Notes: generated from the sequence alone by a model not told the origin. Positions 1 through 9,888 are shown, counted from the stretch's first letter. The stretch: DNA of 46,210 nucleotides from Desulfamplus sp. (GCA_015231705.1 JADGBC010000006.1:1-46210), one strand, 5' to 3'. Program-made: numbers and translations.

Positions 1-643
1 TTGGATATGTAAAGAATGATCACCTTGTTTGAAAAAATATCCTGAATTGTAAACAGTAGAGAACTATGCTAAAGCAGTGAGCTATTGAATATAGACTTAA
101 AATCAATTTTGTGTATCAAAATCCAGTACCCAGAGCATAGAGAACCTGTTTAAAATTTCAAAGGCTCCATAAGAGATGAGGAATAATCAACAATGAAATG
201 GAAAAATCTGGTTTTGCAATTTCAAATTTCTTCACAAGAGGTAAAGCCTTTTATTTGGAGAAGAATTCAGGTGCCGGCAACATACTTTTTTTGGGATTTC
301 CATGTTGCTATTCAAGATTCAATGGGGTGGTTTAGATGATATTTTCTTAGGTAGTGGGATGATTCCCCACTACCAAGTATTTCAGTATCTATCAGTTACA
401 GTTCATAATTCTTGCGAGTATATCAATCAAAACCAATCCAATCAAAATATATTGCAGATACTTTTCTGACTTCATGGTTTTTAGAATATACTTCTCAAGA
501 TTTGTTACTAAATCAATGTAATACAACGGAAAGTGGATTGAACACTCTACCTCGATTTCATTTACACCATGGCATATACAACCATGTTTCTTTGCCTCTT
601 GTGATGCTGGTTCTATACTTAAAGCTGTTCTCATTTACCACCT

Positions 644-723
644 TTTATGTGAAAGTCTCTTGAATTGTCCGTAATTATAGGGCTTTCATTTTTCGTTGTG
701 CCCATCAGGGCATGGCCGTTATT
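644..723 (+). repeat. Family-1 two-hairpin element, copy A (short GCCCATCAGGGC type)
   Basis: TTATGTGAAAGTC...GGCTTTCATTTTTCGTTGTGCCCATCAGGGCATGGCCGTTAT. Confidence 0.85.
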
Positions 724-744
724 TAAAATGTTGGAATAAAGTAT

Positions 745-805
745 ATAAACCCTCATGGCAATTATGCGGCCACCCCGAATTATGAAAATCAGAAGGGATT
801 TTCAT
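745..805 (-). repeat. Family-1 element, copy B (GGTGGCC type), inverted relative to copy A
   Basis: Reverse complement ATGAAAATCCCTTCTGATTTTCATAATTCGGGGTGGCCGCATAATTGCCATGAGGGTTTAT. Confidence 0.8.
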
Positions 806-1169
806 GGTAAAAATTTTGCAACATTAGAGATTTCAAGCCATCTGATAATCTCCATATGCCGCTTTTGAGGAGAAGTATTATCAGTATTTCACTTTCTGTG
901 ATTACTATTTCCACTTCTTCTGCCTCTTCTTCTACATAATAGTAAGAGGTATTCTCTTCATCCTCGTCAGGTGGTTCAAGTGGTTCGTAGTCATAGCCAT
1001 CAGAATCATTATAATTTTTGTAAGAATAATCGTAATCTTCTTCTGAGCTATAATGCTCTTGTTCAAGTCGTTCAAAATAGTGGTCATCGGGACCACTCAT
1101 GAGATTTGCCCAATCTCCACCGTCCATGTCATCGAATGAATTTCCCCAATCCGTGTATTCATCATACAT
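789..1169 (-). CDS. Hypothetical acidic, Tyr/Asp/Glu-rich protein
   Basis: 126-aa ORF with strong D/E/Y bias; AGGAAG-like RBS just upstream of the ATG; the C-terminus runs into a repeat element. Confidence 0.5.
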   Translation of the reverse strand: MYDEYTDWGNSFDDMDGGDWANLMSGPDDHYFERLEQEHYSSEEDYDYSYKNYNDSDGYDYEPLEPPDEDEENTSYYYVEEEAEEVEIVITESEILIILLLKSGIWRLSDGLKSLMLQNFYHENPF

Positions 1170-1474
1170 AGTTCAATTCTTCCTTATGTTGAATAATAAC
1201 AATGAATTACAATCTATGATGTCAAAGGACAAATTATAATGCAGAAACAAATTTGTGCCTTTTGCAACACAAATAGTATTTTGATTGTATCTCTGTCACG
1301 CAACACCACAGAATTTATATATCCCTGAGTAAGAATGCATATTTTCTTGTAAATAGTAACTAGTACAGCTCGGCATAAGCTATCAGTTGCTTTTTTGTGC
1401 CGAATATCCATATGAATATTGAAGAATCGGCTTTAATAAGCGTAATAAGATTTACGCCCGACTGTACTAGGTAA

Positions 1475-1560
1475 ATCAGAATCAGGATACCATTGAAAAA
1501 AAGATAAAGCAGAATACTCTTCTGAACATCCATTAATCCTGACTATCCTGATTCAGACTG
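1475..1560 (+). repeat. Family-2 imperfect palindrome (AATCAGGAT...ATCCTGATT), copy 1
   Basis: TCAGAATCAGGATA...TATCCTGATTCAGA arms, 13/14 complementary. Confidence 0.75.
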
Positions 1561-1599
1561 CATCATAAAAAATAGTAAAATTTCATAGGAGAAAATATA

Positions 1600-2658
1600 A
1601 TGACCGTAAAATGGAAAGAGACCACAGTCAATACGAATAGAGGGGCTCAAAACGCTGTTGCACCCTGGATTATATCTGCAAGCAGGGCAACCGATATTCC
1701 AGCATATTACAGCAAATGGTTTTTTGACAGACTTGAAAAAGGTTATGTCAAGTGGATAAATCCATTTAACAGACTGAAACCGCAATACATATCTTTTAAA
1801 AATACTAAGGTTATTGTTTTTTGGAGTAAAAACCCTGTCCCTGTCATTCCTTTTTTGGAAAGGCTTAAAGATCGTAAAATCTCCTGTTATTTTCAATTTA
1901 CAGTCAATTATTATGAAGACGAAAATTTTGAGCCAAACCTCCCATCTCTTGAACAGCGGATTGAGACCTTTAAATATCTATCTGAAACTCTTGGCAAAGA
2001 GTGTGTAATATGGAGATTTGACCCGCTGTTGTTAAGTGACAGGACAGAACCAGACAGGCTTCTTGAGAAGATTCAAAGGGTTGGCGATCATCTGCATCCA
2101 TTTACTGAAAAACTGGTTTTCAGCTTTGCAGATATTGTCAATTACAGCAAAGTTCAGAAAAATTTGAAAAATAAGGGGATAAATTACAGAGAGTTTTACG
2201 ATGCTGATATGCGGTATATGGCAGAAGGGATCAGTAATCTTAATAGATCCCGCTCATGGGGTTTGAAAATTGCAACCTGCGGTGAAGAGGCGAGATTTAA
2301 GGAGTTTGGAATTGAGCATAACAAGTGCATTGATGACGATCTGATTGTAAGAATCACAGAAAAACAAGGCAGAGAGCCAGAATTTAACAAGTTCTTGGGA
2401 CTAAAACCTTCAGGGCTTTCGCTTTTTCAAGAGGAATTGTCTAAAATCGATGGCTCCAGTAAAACCGATGATAAGCAAAATTCAAAACTCAAAGACAAGG
2501 GACAGCGTAAGGCGTGCGGCTGCATTTACAGCAAAGATATTGGAAGTTATGATACCTGTCTGCATGGGTGTGTCTATTGTTATGCTAACAGCTCTCCAGA
2601 AGCAGCCCAAAGGAATCAGGAGAAGATAAACGTAGATAGTGAGGCTCTGCTTTCCTGA
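1600..2658 (+). CDS. DUF1848 family protein
   Basis: WIISASRATDIPAYYSKWF, VIVFWSKNP and C-terminal CGCIYSKDIGSYDTCLHGCVYCYAN Cys cluster. Confidence 0.85.
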   Translation: MTVKWKETTVNTNRGAQNAVAPWIISASRATDIPAYYSKWFFDRLEKGYVKWINPFNRLKPQYISFKNTKVIVFWSKNPVPVIPFLERLKDRKISCYFQFTVNYYEDENFEPNLPSLEQRIETFKYLSETLGKECVIWRFDPLLLSDRTEPDRLLEKIQRVGDHLHPFTEKLVFSFADIVNYSKVQKNLKNKGINYREFYDADMRYMAEGISNLNRSRSWGLKIATCGEEARFKEFGIEHNKCIDDDLIVRITEKQGREPEFNKFLGLKPSGLSLFQEELSKIDGSSKTDDKQNSKLKDKGQRKACGCIYSKDIGSYDTCLHGCVYCYANSSPEAAQRNQEKINVDSEALLS

Positions 2659-2700
2659 ATAAACATGAAACAAAACTTTTAGCTTGTTGGATGGAATATT

Positions 2701-3090
2701 ATGAAAATTTTTGCATCTTCTAAAAACTGGATTGAAGGGGAAGCTGTAAGACAATTGGAAAAAACTGCTGAACTACATGGAATGGTATCAGCAATTGGTA
2801 TGCCGGATATTCACCCTGGAAGAGGCAATCCTGTTGGTGCTGTATTTGTAAGTTATGGGGTTATCTATCCATATCTTGTCGGGAATGATGTGGGCTGTGG
2901 AGTTGGACTTTTCAATACAGGATTAAAAAGAAACAAACTTAAACGGGATAAGTGGATAAAGAAACTTCAAAGTCTTGAAACTCCATGGGAAGGTGATAGA
3001 GCAAAGTGGTTATTGAACAACGGAATTGAGCCATCTGATATGGATTACGCTCTTGGGACAATTGGTGGAGGCAACCATTTTGCTGAATAG
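2701..3090 (+). pseudogene. RtcB-like (release-factor-H-coupled type) protein, truncated after the N-terminal third
   Basis: GMPDIHPGRGNPVGAVF, VGNDVGCGVGLF and GTIGGGNHFAE match RtcB N-terminal motifs; TAG stop directly after GGGNHFAE and no RtcB continuation recognised downstream. Confidence 0.75.
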
Positions 3091-3397
3091 ATGCTGCCCC
3101 TTCTGATTGTGGAGCGATAGTGATACCTCTGCTCCAGAGGAACTGATCTATTTATTTTTTTTAGCCGGAGAGCACAAAGATCCTTTTATGCGCCCCATAA
3201 AAAACTACCTTCGTCTAAGTGGAGCTGCTGGCCGTCCCCCAAAAATATAGCTTGCATCAGATATGGATACTGTGAACATTAAAATTCATCATTGTTTTAC
3301 GCATAGTTGCATGGTAAAAATAAGTTAAATCGATTAAATCATGATAAAGATATTATTTGTTGTATTAAGGGAGAATCGATGAAGCATTATAGTAATA

Positions 3398-4264
3398 TTG
3401 TCAAATATGATACTTAGAGAGATGTCAAAAGCTTTTGTAGAGACCATTTTCCCGCCCAAATGCCTGAAATGCAAAAGATTTTTAATTGCAGATAAGTCAG
3501 TAGGTGCAAATAGATCTTATGCTCTGCACGATATTAAAAACTTGGAGGTTCTGGATAACGAGTCTGTTAAGTCCAAACCTCTGAATATCAGATCTGTTGA
3601 AGCACCTCCCTTGGCTATAAATGATGCATACAGCAATCTTTTGAGCTATTTCTGCACCACCTGCTTTATGCAATCAAGAGATCTCTCCTTTTTAAGAAAG
3701 TGTGAAAAAGGCTTTAATATTCCCTTTTCATCTGAATTGTCAGGAGTTGGAGGGATAGCTTCATCAACTTACATGGGTATGGTAAAGGAGGCTATTCATC
3801 TGCTCAAGTATAATGGCAAAACAGTTCTGGCAGATCCCCTTGGATTTTTGTTATTTCAAACTTTTGTCCGATATTATTATAATAGACCAGTTGATTTTCT
3901 TGTCCCTATACCTCTGCACCGTCTTAAAATGATGAAACGCGGTTTTAACCAATCCTTTCTTCTGGTCAGAGATTTCAGAAAATATTGGCTTGAATGGAAA
4001 GGATTGGAACCACCATGGAAAGTTGCTCCGGAGCTCCTGGTCAGGCAGCGAAACACAAAATCTCAGACCGGTTTTAACAGATTGCAGAGGCAGGAGAATA
4101 TAAGGGGTGCTTTTGCTGTCAGAAAAAATCAAAAAATCAAAGATAAGCATATTGTTTTGGTGGATGATGTCCACACAACTGGTACTACAACCATTGAAGC
4201 CGCCCACGCTATTCTTGAAGCAGGTGCATCATCTGTTGGAGTGCTGGTGGTTGCACTGACTTGA
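3398..4264 (+). CDS. ComF family phosphoribosyltransferase
   Basis: N-terminal CxxC motifs; PVDFLVPIPLHRLKMMKRGFNQS; VLVDDVHTTGTTTIEAA PRPP-binding motif. Confidence 0.9.
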   Translation: MSNMILREMSKAFVETIFPPKCLKCKRFLIADKSVGANRSYALHDIKNLEVLDNESVKSKPLNIRSVEAPPLAINDAYSNLLSYFCTTCFMQSRDLSFLRKCEKGFNIPFSSELSGVGGIASSTYMGMVKEAIHLLKYNGKTVLADPLGFLLFQTFVRYYYNRPVDFLVPIPLHRLKMMKRGFNQSFLLVRDFRKYWLEWKGLEPPWKVAPELLVRQRNTKSQTGFNRLQRQENIRGAFAVRKNQKIKDKHIVLVDDVHTTGTTTIEAAHAILEAGASSVGVLVVALT

Positions 4265-4296
4265 GAGACTGCTTGTAAATTAATGAATGAAGGTTA

Positions 4297-4800
4297 ATGG
4301 CCACTATGAAAAAAACTGAAAATAAAAAAATTGTAGACAAGGAAGAGATCAAAAGCCTGGTTGAGTTCCATAAATCTAAAGGTTATACGGTTGTTTTTAC
4401 CAACGGCTGTTTTGATATCCTCCACGCTGGACACATTACCTACCTTGCTGCGGCTGCTGAGCAAGGAGATGTTCTGGTGGTGGGTCTGAACTCCGATGCT
4501 TCTGTTAAAAAGATAAAGGGAGATAAGAGACCTGTTGTTGAGGAGGCACATAGGGCAAAGGTTCTGGCTGCTCTTGCATGTGTGGATTATGTGGTTCTAT
4601 TTGATGAGCCTGATCCAGAAAATCTTATAATGAATATAACTCCAGATATTCTTGTAAAAGGTGCAGACTGGACTGAAGATAGAATTATTGGGGCAGGTTT
4701 TGTGAGGCAGTCAGGTGGAAAGGTGGAGCGTATCGATCTTGTTCCTCAAATTTCAACTACCACAATTATTGACAGGATAGTAATGCGGTACGGCTGCTAA
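4297..4800 (+). CDS. rfaE2: D-glycero-beta-D-manno-heptose 1-phosphate adenylyltransferase (RfaE2-like)
   Basis: FTNGCFDILHAGHITYL nucleotidyltransferase motif, VVGLNSDASVKKIKGDKRPV. Confidence 0.9.
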   Translation: MATMKKTENKKIVDKEEIKSLVEFHKSKGYTVVFTNGCFDILHAGHITYLAAAAEQGDVLVVGLNSDASVKKIKGDKRPVVEEAHRAKVLAALACVDYVVLFDEPDPENLIMNITPDILVKGADWTEDRIIGAGFVRQSGGKVERIDLVPQISTTTIIDRIVMRYGC

Positions 4801-4832
4801 TCTGTCAATACGGAGAGAAGGAGTTAAGCTAC

Positions 4833-5693
4833 ATGCAGTTAAATCAATCCCAAGATGAACCTCGATATTACCTATTCGACAACTTTTCCGGCTTTCCCGG
4901 CCTTGTACATGGTATATTCACAAGGGATGGCGGTACCAGCGACCTTAATTTTAGATCACTTAATGTGGCTCTTTCCGTAGGGGATGATAAAGAGAATGTC
5001 TATTTGAACAGAAACATAGTTTCTCGCTCTATGGGAATAGATCAGACTCATGCTATTTATCTGAATCAGGTGCATGGAAAAGAACTCCTTGTACTCAAAG
5101 AGCATATGATGCCTGGATTGGTAAATGATGTTCCAAATGAAAATATGCTAAAATCCGATATATCCAAAGAGAATATATCGGAACAGGGAGGCATGGTACT
5201 GCGACAACATCTTCTCAAGAAAGATGCGGATGGCATTATAACCAATGTTAAGGGGATACTTACCGTTATACAGGTGGCAGATTGTCAGGCCGTGATACTT
5301 TACGACCCTGTAAAACAAGTTGTTGCCAATATCCACTCTGGGTGGCGTGGTAGCCTTCTTAATATAGTTGGCAGGGGTGTGGATATCATGGTAGAGGCGT
5401 TTGGCTCAGATCCTTTTCATATCCTTGCAGCCATTGCTCCTTCCCTTGGTCCATGCTGTGCCGAGTTCAAGAACTACCGCGATGAGATCCCCGAACAATT
5501 CTGGAAATACAAAACAGGGCAATACCACTTTGATTTCTGGCAGATAAGCTGCGATCAGTTGACTGAAAAAGGTCTTCTTCTTAAAAACATAGAGGTCTCT
5601 AAAATATGCACCCCATGCACATCTCATATTTTCTATTCTTACAGAAAAGAGAACATTACAGGCCGTTTCGCGGTGGCTGCCGGATTGATTTAG
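4833..5693 (+). CDS. pgeF: Peptidoglycan editing factor PgeF / YfiH (laccase-domain) protein
   Basis: NQVHG, VADCQAVILYDP, NIHSGWRG, APSLGPCCAEF motifs. Confidence 0.9.
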   Translation: MQLNQSQDEPRYYLFDNFSGFPGLVHGIFTRDGGTSDLNFRSLNVALSVGDDKENVYLNRNIVSRSMGIDQTHAIYLNQVHGKELLVLKEHMMPGLVNDVPNENMLKSDISKENISEQGGMVLRQHLLKKDADGIITNVKGILTVIQVADCQAVILYDPVKQVVANIHSGWRGSLLNIVGRGVDIMVEAFGSDPFHILAAIAPSLGPCCAEFKNYRDEIPEQFWKYKTGQYHFDFWQISCDQLTEKGLLLKNIEVSKICTPCTSHIFYSYRKENITGRFAVAAGLI

Positions 5694-5814
5694 AGCACCT
5701 GTGCGTTTAAGGTGAAGAAAAGAGAATTTTGACATTGACTTGAAATAAATCATGTGTTAATTCCACTTGAATCATTAAGGTCTCCGCTTGAGCTGACAGA
5801 TAAAAGGTCAATAA

Positions 5815-6033
5815 ATGAAAAAAGAGACATCTAAAACCATACGGGAGCTTGCATATTACAGCAGCCTCGGTCTTTCGGTGGCACTTTCTATATTTATAGG
5901 ACTTTTTATAGGGATATGGCTTGACGGAAAATTCGACACAAAGCCTGTGCTTACAATGTTATTTCTGGGACTTGGCATTGCAGCAGGATTCAGAAATCTG
6001 CTCATGGCAGCAAAGAGGAGCAGAAAACTGTAA
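5815..6033 (+). CDS. AtpZ/AtpI-like small membrane protein
   Basis: Two-TM 72-aa protein directly upstream of ATP synthase genes; GLSVALSIFIGLFIGIWLDGKF. Confidence 0.8.
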   Translation: MKKETSKTIRELAYYSSLGLSVALSIFIGLFIGIWLDGKFDTKPVLTMLFLGLGIAAGFRNLLMAAKRSRKL

Positions 6034-6041
6034 ATTAATAA

Positions 6042-6479
6042 ATGGATATAGATATGGATATTCAGCGAAGAATGGCAAATTTTGTCGCAAAATCAAATTG
6101 GTATCTTTTTGTTGTGGCAACTCTCCTTGGTTTTATAAATACCCCTTTCAAATTTGCCCTTGGTATTTTGTGTGGCGGTCTTCTGGTTACATTGAATTTT
6201 CATCTTCTTAGGCATACGCTCTATAAAGCATTCGACCCTTCAAGGATGGTATTCAGCAGTGGAAGTATGACGTCCTATCAGGGACGTTCCATATTGAATG
6301 TGGTTCTTTTTAAATATTATATCCGGTTTGCGATAAGCGGAATTGTGATATTCGTGCTTATAAATAAGAATATAGTTGAACCGATGGGGCTGATTATTGG
6401 TCTCTCGGTTGTGGTTGCAAGCATCATGGCTGCAACCACACTTGAGTTAACAAGACTTATTTTCAAGGAGGCGGTCTAA
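6042..6479 (+). CDS. ATP synthase subunit I
   Basis: Four-TM protein immediately upstream of atpB. Confidence 0.7.
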   Translation: MDIDMDIQRRMANFVAKSNWYLFVVATLLGFINTPFKFALGILCGGLLVTLNFHLLRHTLYKAFDPSRMVFSSGSMTSYQGRSILNVVLFKYYIRFAISGIVIFVLINKNIVEPMGLIIGLSVVVASIMAATTLELTRLIFKEAV

Positions 6480-6480
6480 G

Positions 6481-7170
6481 GTGGAACATCCGTATCTGTT
6501 TTTTGTAAAGCTATTTGAAGCAATAGGTCTGGGTCATTTTGTCCATGGAAATGTGCATGTTGTTTACATGTGGGTAGTCATGGCAATACTGATTCTGTTG
6601 GGCTGGCTTGCAGGTAAAAATACCCAGCTGGTTCCAGAACCTGTCCAGAATGTGTTTGAGGTTTTAGTTTCAGGTCTTGAAGAATTTATGGTTGGCATTA
6701 CTGGCGAAGAGGGCAGATGGCTTTTTCCTCTTGCAGCTTCCATATTTCTCTTTGTTTTTCTTGGAAACCTTATTGGGCTTGTGCCAGGTTTTTTCCCCCC
6801 CACAGCAAGTCTTAATACAACTGCAGCACTTGCTCTTGTGACTGTTGTATTTACCCATGTGATTGGCATCAAATATCATGGAGCTAAATATTACAAACAT
6901 TTTATGGGGCCTGTATGGTGGATGGTTCCGATTATTCTTCCCATTGAGTTGATTGGTCATGCGGCAAGAATTCTTTCCCTCTCTTTCCGTCTTTTTGGAA
7001 ATATGATGGGCCATGAACTTGTTCTTGGAATTCTGTTTGCACTTGCCGGAGCCTTTTTTGCTCCGCTGCCAATTATGGCATTGGGTATTTTTGTTGCTCT
7101 TGTTCAGGCATTTGTATTCTTTTTGCTTTCAGTTATGTACTTTACAGGTGCTATGGAGCATGCACACTGA
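6481..7170 (+). CDS. atpB: F0F1 ATP synthase subunit a
   Basis: GTG start; NLIGLVPGFFPPTASLNTTAALAL, SFRLFGNMMGHELV. Confidence 0.95.
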   Translation: MEHPYLFFVKLFEAIGLGHFVHGNVHVVYMWVVMAILILLGWLAGKNTQLVPEPVQNVFEVLVSGLEEFMVGITGEEGRWLFPLAASIFLFVFLGNLIGLVPGFFPPTASLNTTAALALVTVVFTHVIGIKYHGAKYYKHFMGPVWWMVPIILPIELIGHAARILSLSFRLFGNMMGHELVLGILFALAGAFFAPLPIMALGIFVALVQAFVFFLLSVMYFTGAMEHAH

Positions 7171-7301
7171 TTATAATCTCTTTGCTTGTGTAGTTTAAAA
7201 TAGGTGAGTTTGATAACAAACGTTTGTTGGTTGTGGCGATCTCAAGTTCACATCTTTAAAGAGATAGATGTTCTTTTTTGAAAAAACAGAAAATGATAAT
7301 T

Positions 7302-7318
7302 ATCAGCATGTTGCTGAT
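7302..7318 (+). promoter_or_regulatory. Hairpin in the atpB-atpE intergenic region
   Basis: ATCAGCA-TGT-TGCTGAT, perfect 7-bp stem. Confidence 0.5.
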
Positions 7319-7397
7319 GCGTTATAAAGGGAAAAGCGGGTTTTGGAAGAAGCCGCAGAGTCATTAATCTAAATTTCAAGGTAAAAAGGAGAAAAAA

Positions 7398-7667
7398 ATG
7401 GATTTTTTTACCGCGTGTGTATGGGCAGCAGGTATTGCAATCGGAGTCGCAGCATTTGGTTGCGGTATTGGTCAGGGTATGGGTCTTAACGGTGCAGTAC
7501 AGGGTATCGCAAGAAATCCTGAGTCTTCAGGAAAAGTAACTGTAACCCTTCTGATCGGTCTTGCTATGATCGAGTCTCTTTGTATTTATGCCCTCGTTGT
7601 TGCTCTGATTCTTATCTATGCACACCCACAGGCAGCAGATATTCTCAAGACAATAGCTGGTAGCTGA
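7398..7667 (+). CDS. atpE: F0F1 ATP synthase subunit c
   Basis: Two-helix c-subunit, GxGxGQG, ARNPE loop, conserved carboxylate in MIESLCIY. Confidence 0.95.
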   Translation: MDFFTACVWAAGIAIGVAAFGCGIGQGMGLNGAVQGIARNPESSGKVTVTLLIGLAMIESLCIYALVVALILIYAHPQAADILKTIAGS

Positions 7668-7732
7668 TATTAAGCCTTATATGATTTAAAGATAGGGTTT
7701 TTTTACAAAAAAGAGTGTTTATAAGGGATGAT

Positions 7733-7770
7733 TTGAGTCCGTAAGACTTAAATCATCCCTTTTTTATTTT
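7733..7770 (+). terminator. Rho-independent terminator after atpE
   Basis: AAGGGATGATTTGAGTC-CGTAA-GACTTAAATCATCCCTT (17-bp stem, one G.U) followed by TTTTATTTT. Confidence 0.92.
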
Positions 7771-7812
7771 AAATTTGCCATCCTCCATATTTTTCAATAT
7801 AGCCACTTATAA

Positions 7813-9078
7813 TCAAGATAAAATATAATCGTCGTACCCCAGGGTATTGAGAACTTGAGCCCCCTCTCCTGTAACTCTGACCATATTTTCAAGTCGTATT
7901 CCACCCCATTCAGGTATATATATTCCAGGCTCGACAGTTACCACCATGCCGACTTCAAGTTGAGTATCATCTAATCTAGACAGCCGTGGCGGTTCATGAA
8001 TGGCAATACCCACACCATGGCCTAAAGCGTGGCCAAATTTGCCGTTGAACTTTGAATTGTCAATATACTCTCTTGCAACTTTATCAATATCACTGCATTT
8101 TATTCCAGGACGGATCGCCTCCACAGCTTTTTTCTGTGCATTAAAAAGAGTCTCGTATGCTTCTTTAAATATATTATCAGGCTCTCCAATCACGAGTGTT
8201 CTTGATATGTCACTGCAATAGCCATTCAATTTAGCACCAAAATCAAAAAGAAGGGGCTCATGCTCTTTAAATCTTCTCTCTCCTGGTATGGCATGGGGTA
8301 GTGCACAGTTTGGACCTGAAGCTGCAATAACAGGAAAGGAAAGAGCGTCACCTCCATTTTCTCTGATCAACATTTCAAGTACCCATGCTGCCTCTTTTTC
8401 CGTCATGCCAGGATATATCTTTTTCTTAAGCTGCAAAAAGGCATTTTCAGCAACTTTCAGACTCGCTTTTATCTTCTCTATCTCGTCGTTGTCTTTTATG
8501 ATCCTTAAATTTTTCAAAATACCATCAGCAGGAAAAAGATCAATCTCAGGGCATTGTTCTCCAATCTTTTGTTTTATTTTGCTGTAAAGGTCAAATGATA
8601 TTCTTGATGTTTCCAGAGCTATTTTGTATCTGTCAGACATCTTGTTTGATCTGCTTGTCAGCTCCGATTTTCTATTTGTATCAATACTGGATTTGTTGTC
8701 TATCCCGCTACATTTAGTGAATCTCTTAATTATCTCCGGCAATTCTGCAACAAGGCCCTTTTCATAGCAGAAAGTAGAGTATAATTGGGCCTCATTTAGT
8801 GCTTGAAGCATATATCTGGAATCTGTGGCAAGAATTAAATCAGTTTCTGTGATTACCAGTGTTCCCGCACTTTCATCATAGTTGCCATCTTCACCTGTAA
8901 AACCGCTTAGATATCGTCTGTTTTCGTCGGAAAAAATCATAACCGCATTAAAACTACTTTTTTTGATTTTTTCTCTAAGTCGCTCTATTCTTTTTTCAAT
9001 GTGAGTTTGAGAGAAATCAGGTCGTTTGTGTGAAGCCATCTGAAGATCATCTGCAGAGAGCATATCTTTATGTTGCAT
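7813..9078 (-). CDS. M24 family Xaa-Pro peptidase
   Basis: GALLFDFGAKLNGYCSDISRT-type region, GHALGHGVGIAIHEPP, VTVEPGIY, GIRLENMV metal ligands. Confidence 0.9.
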   Translation of the reverse strand: MQHKDMLSADDLQMASHKRPDFSQTHIEKRIERLREKIKKSSFNAVMIFSDENRRYLSGFTGEDGNYDESAGTLVITETDLILATDSRYMLQALNEAQLYSTFCYEKGLVAELPEIIKRFTKCSGIDNKSSIDTNRKSELTSRSNKMSDRYKIALETSRISFDLYSKIKQKIGEQCPEIDLFPADGILKNLRIIKDNDEIEKIKASLKVAENAFLQLKKKIYPGMTEKEAAWVLEMLIRENGGDALSFPVIAASGPNCALPHAIPGERRFKEHEPLLFDFGAKLNGYCSDISRTLVIGEPDNIFKEAYETLFNAQKKAVEAIRPGIKCSDIDKVAREYIDNSKFNGKFGHALGHGVGIAIHEPPRLSRLDDTQLEVGMVVTVEPGIYIPEWGGIRLENMVRVTGEGAQVLNTLGYDDYILS

Positions 9079-9176
9079 ATCTATTTCCTCTATATATTTT
9101 TACATTATGATTTATTTAGTTTGATGTGAAAACCCTGGCCCTCTGGGTTAGGTTGTTTACGCATTATTCACACCTT

Positions 9177-9206
9177 CTCAAAAGTAGTTGACACTGTTTT
9201 GGAGGA
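9177..9206 (+). repeat. Family-4 repeat fragment (CTCAAAAGTAGTTGACACTGTTTTGGA)
   Basis: Matches the start of the copy at 9889. Confidence 0.65.
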
Positions 9207-9661
9207 GAACCATCAATAATTGGAGATAATGACTAAAAGATGCCTTTTATTCGTATGTCTATGCAGCTATTTTGACAAATGAATTATTTAAAAATCTCTA
9301 AAAGTTAAAATGTATACTTTTGAAGTCAAGCGAGTTACAAAGGGTCTCAAAAAATACGAGGGGCAGAATAGGGTTTCTATGATAAAATGTCAATATCTAT
9401 TTTAAAGTGTACTTACAGAAGCCAACAGATTCAGATCTCAGAGAGTAGTATAAACAGGATAATCAAAAGAAAAAAGTGAGAATAGAACTATCTTCGCATA
9501 AAATCTTAGTTGGAGTATAATTTTCTAACAATGACATCTGTAAAAGATAAAATCCTTACTGAAGGATAATCAGTGCTTGATAGATTTTATAATCTCAACA
9601 CAGTTGACTAAACAGGCAAAAAGTGTTCATAATATCTTCTCGGAATAAAGAGAAGGATATC

Positions 9662-9735
9662 GACTTCCAGAAAAACCTTTTGGTGAGACAAAACCTTTAC
9701 CAGTGGTCTCAGGCGGCATTTTCACCAATTTAATT
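9662..9735 (+). repeat. Family-3 dispersed 74-bp repeat, copy 1
   Basis: GACTTCCAGAAAAACCTTTTGGTGAGACAAAACCTTTACCAGTGGTCTCAGGCGGCATTTTCACCAATTTAATT. Confidence 0.9.
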
Positions 9736-9830
9736 TATGTGAAAGTCTTTTATAACATAGCTGTAATCATGAGGCTTTCATTCTTCGTTGTAGCCGAGAG
9801 CCAATATCCTGCTCCGGCCGTGCCGGTTAT
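9735..9830 (+). repeat. Family-1 element, copy E (long GCCGAGAGCC type)
   Basis: TTATGTGAAAGTC...GGCTTTCATTCTTCGTTGTAGCCGAGAGCCAATATCCTGCTCCGGCCGTGCCGGTTAT. Confidence 0.88.
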
Positions 9831-9888
9831 CTGGAAAATTGTATATTGGTAATAAAAAAAATAGCAACATAGGGCATCCTTCATATCA

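Noticed and set aside
392-663. Overlapping ORFs 392-634 (-) and 412-663 (+)
   Set aside because: Antisense to each other, no recognisable family or convincing RBS, AT-rich non-coding composition.
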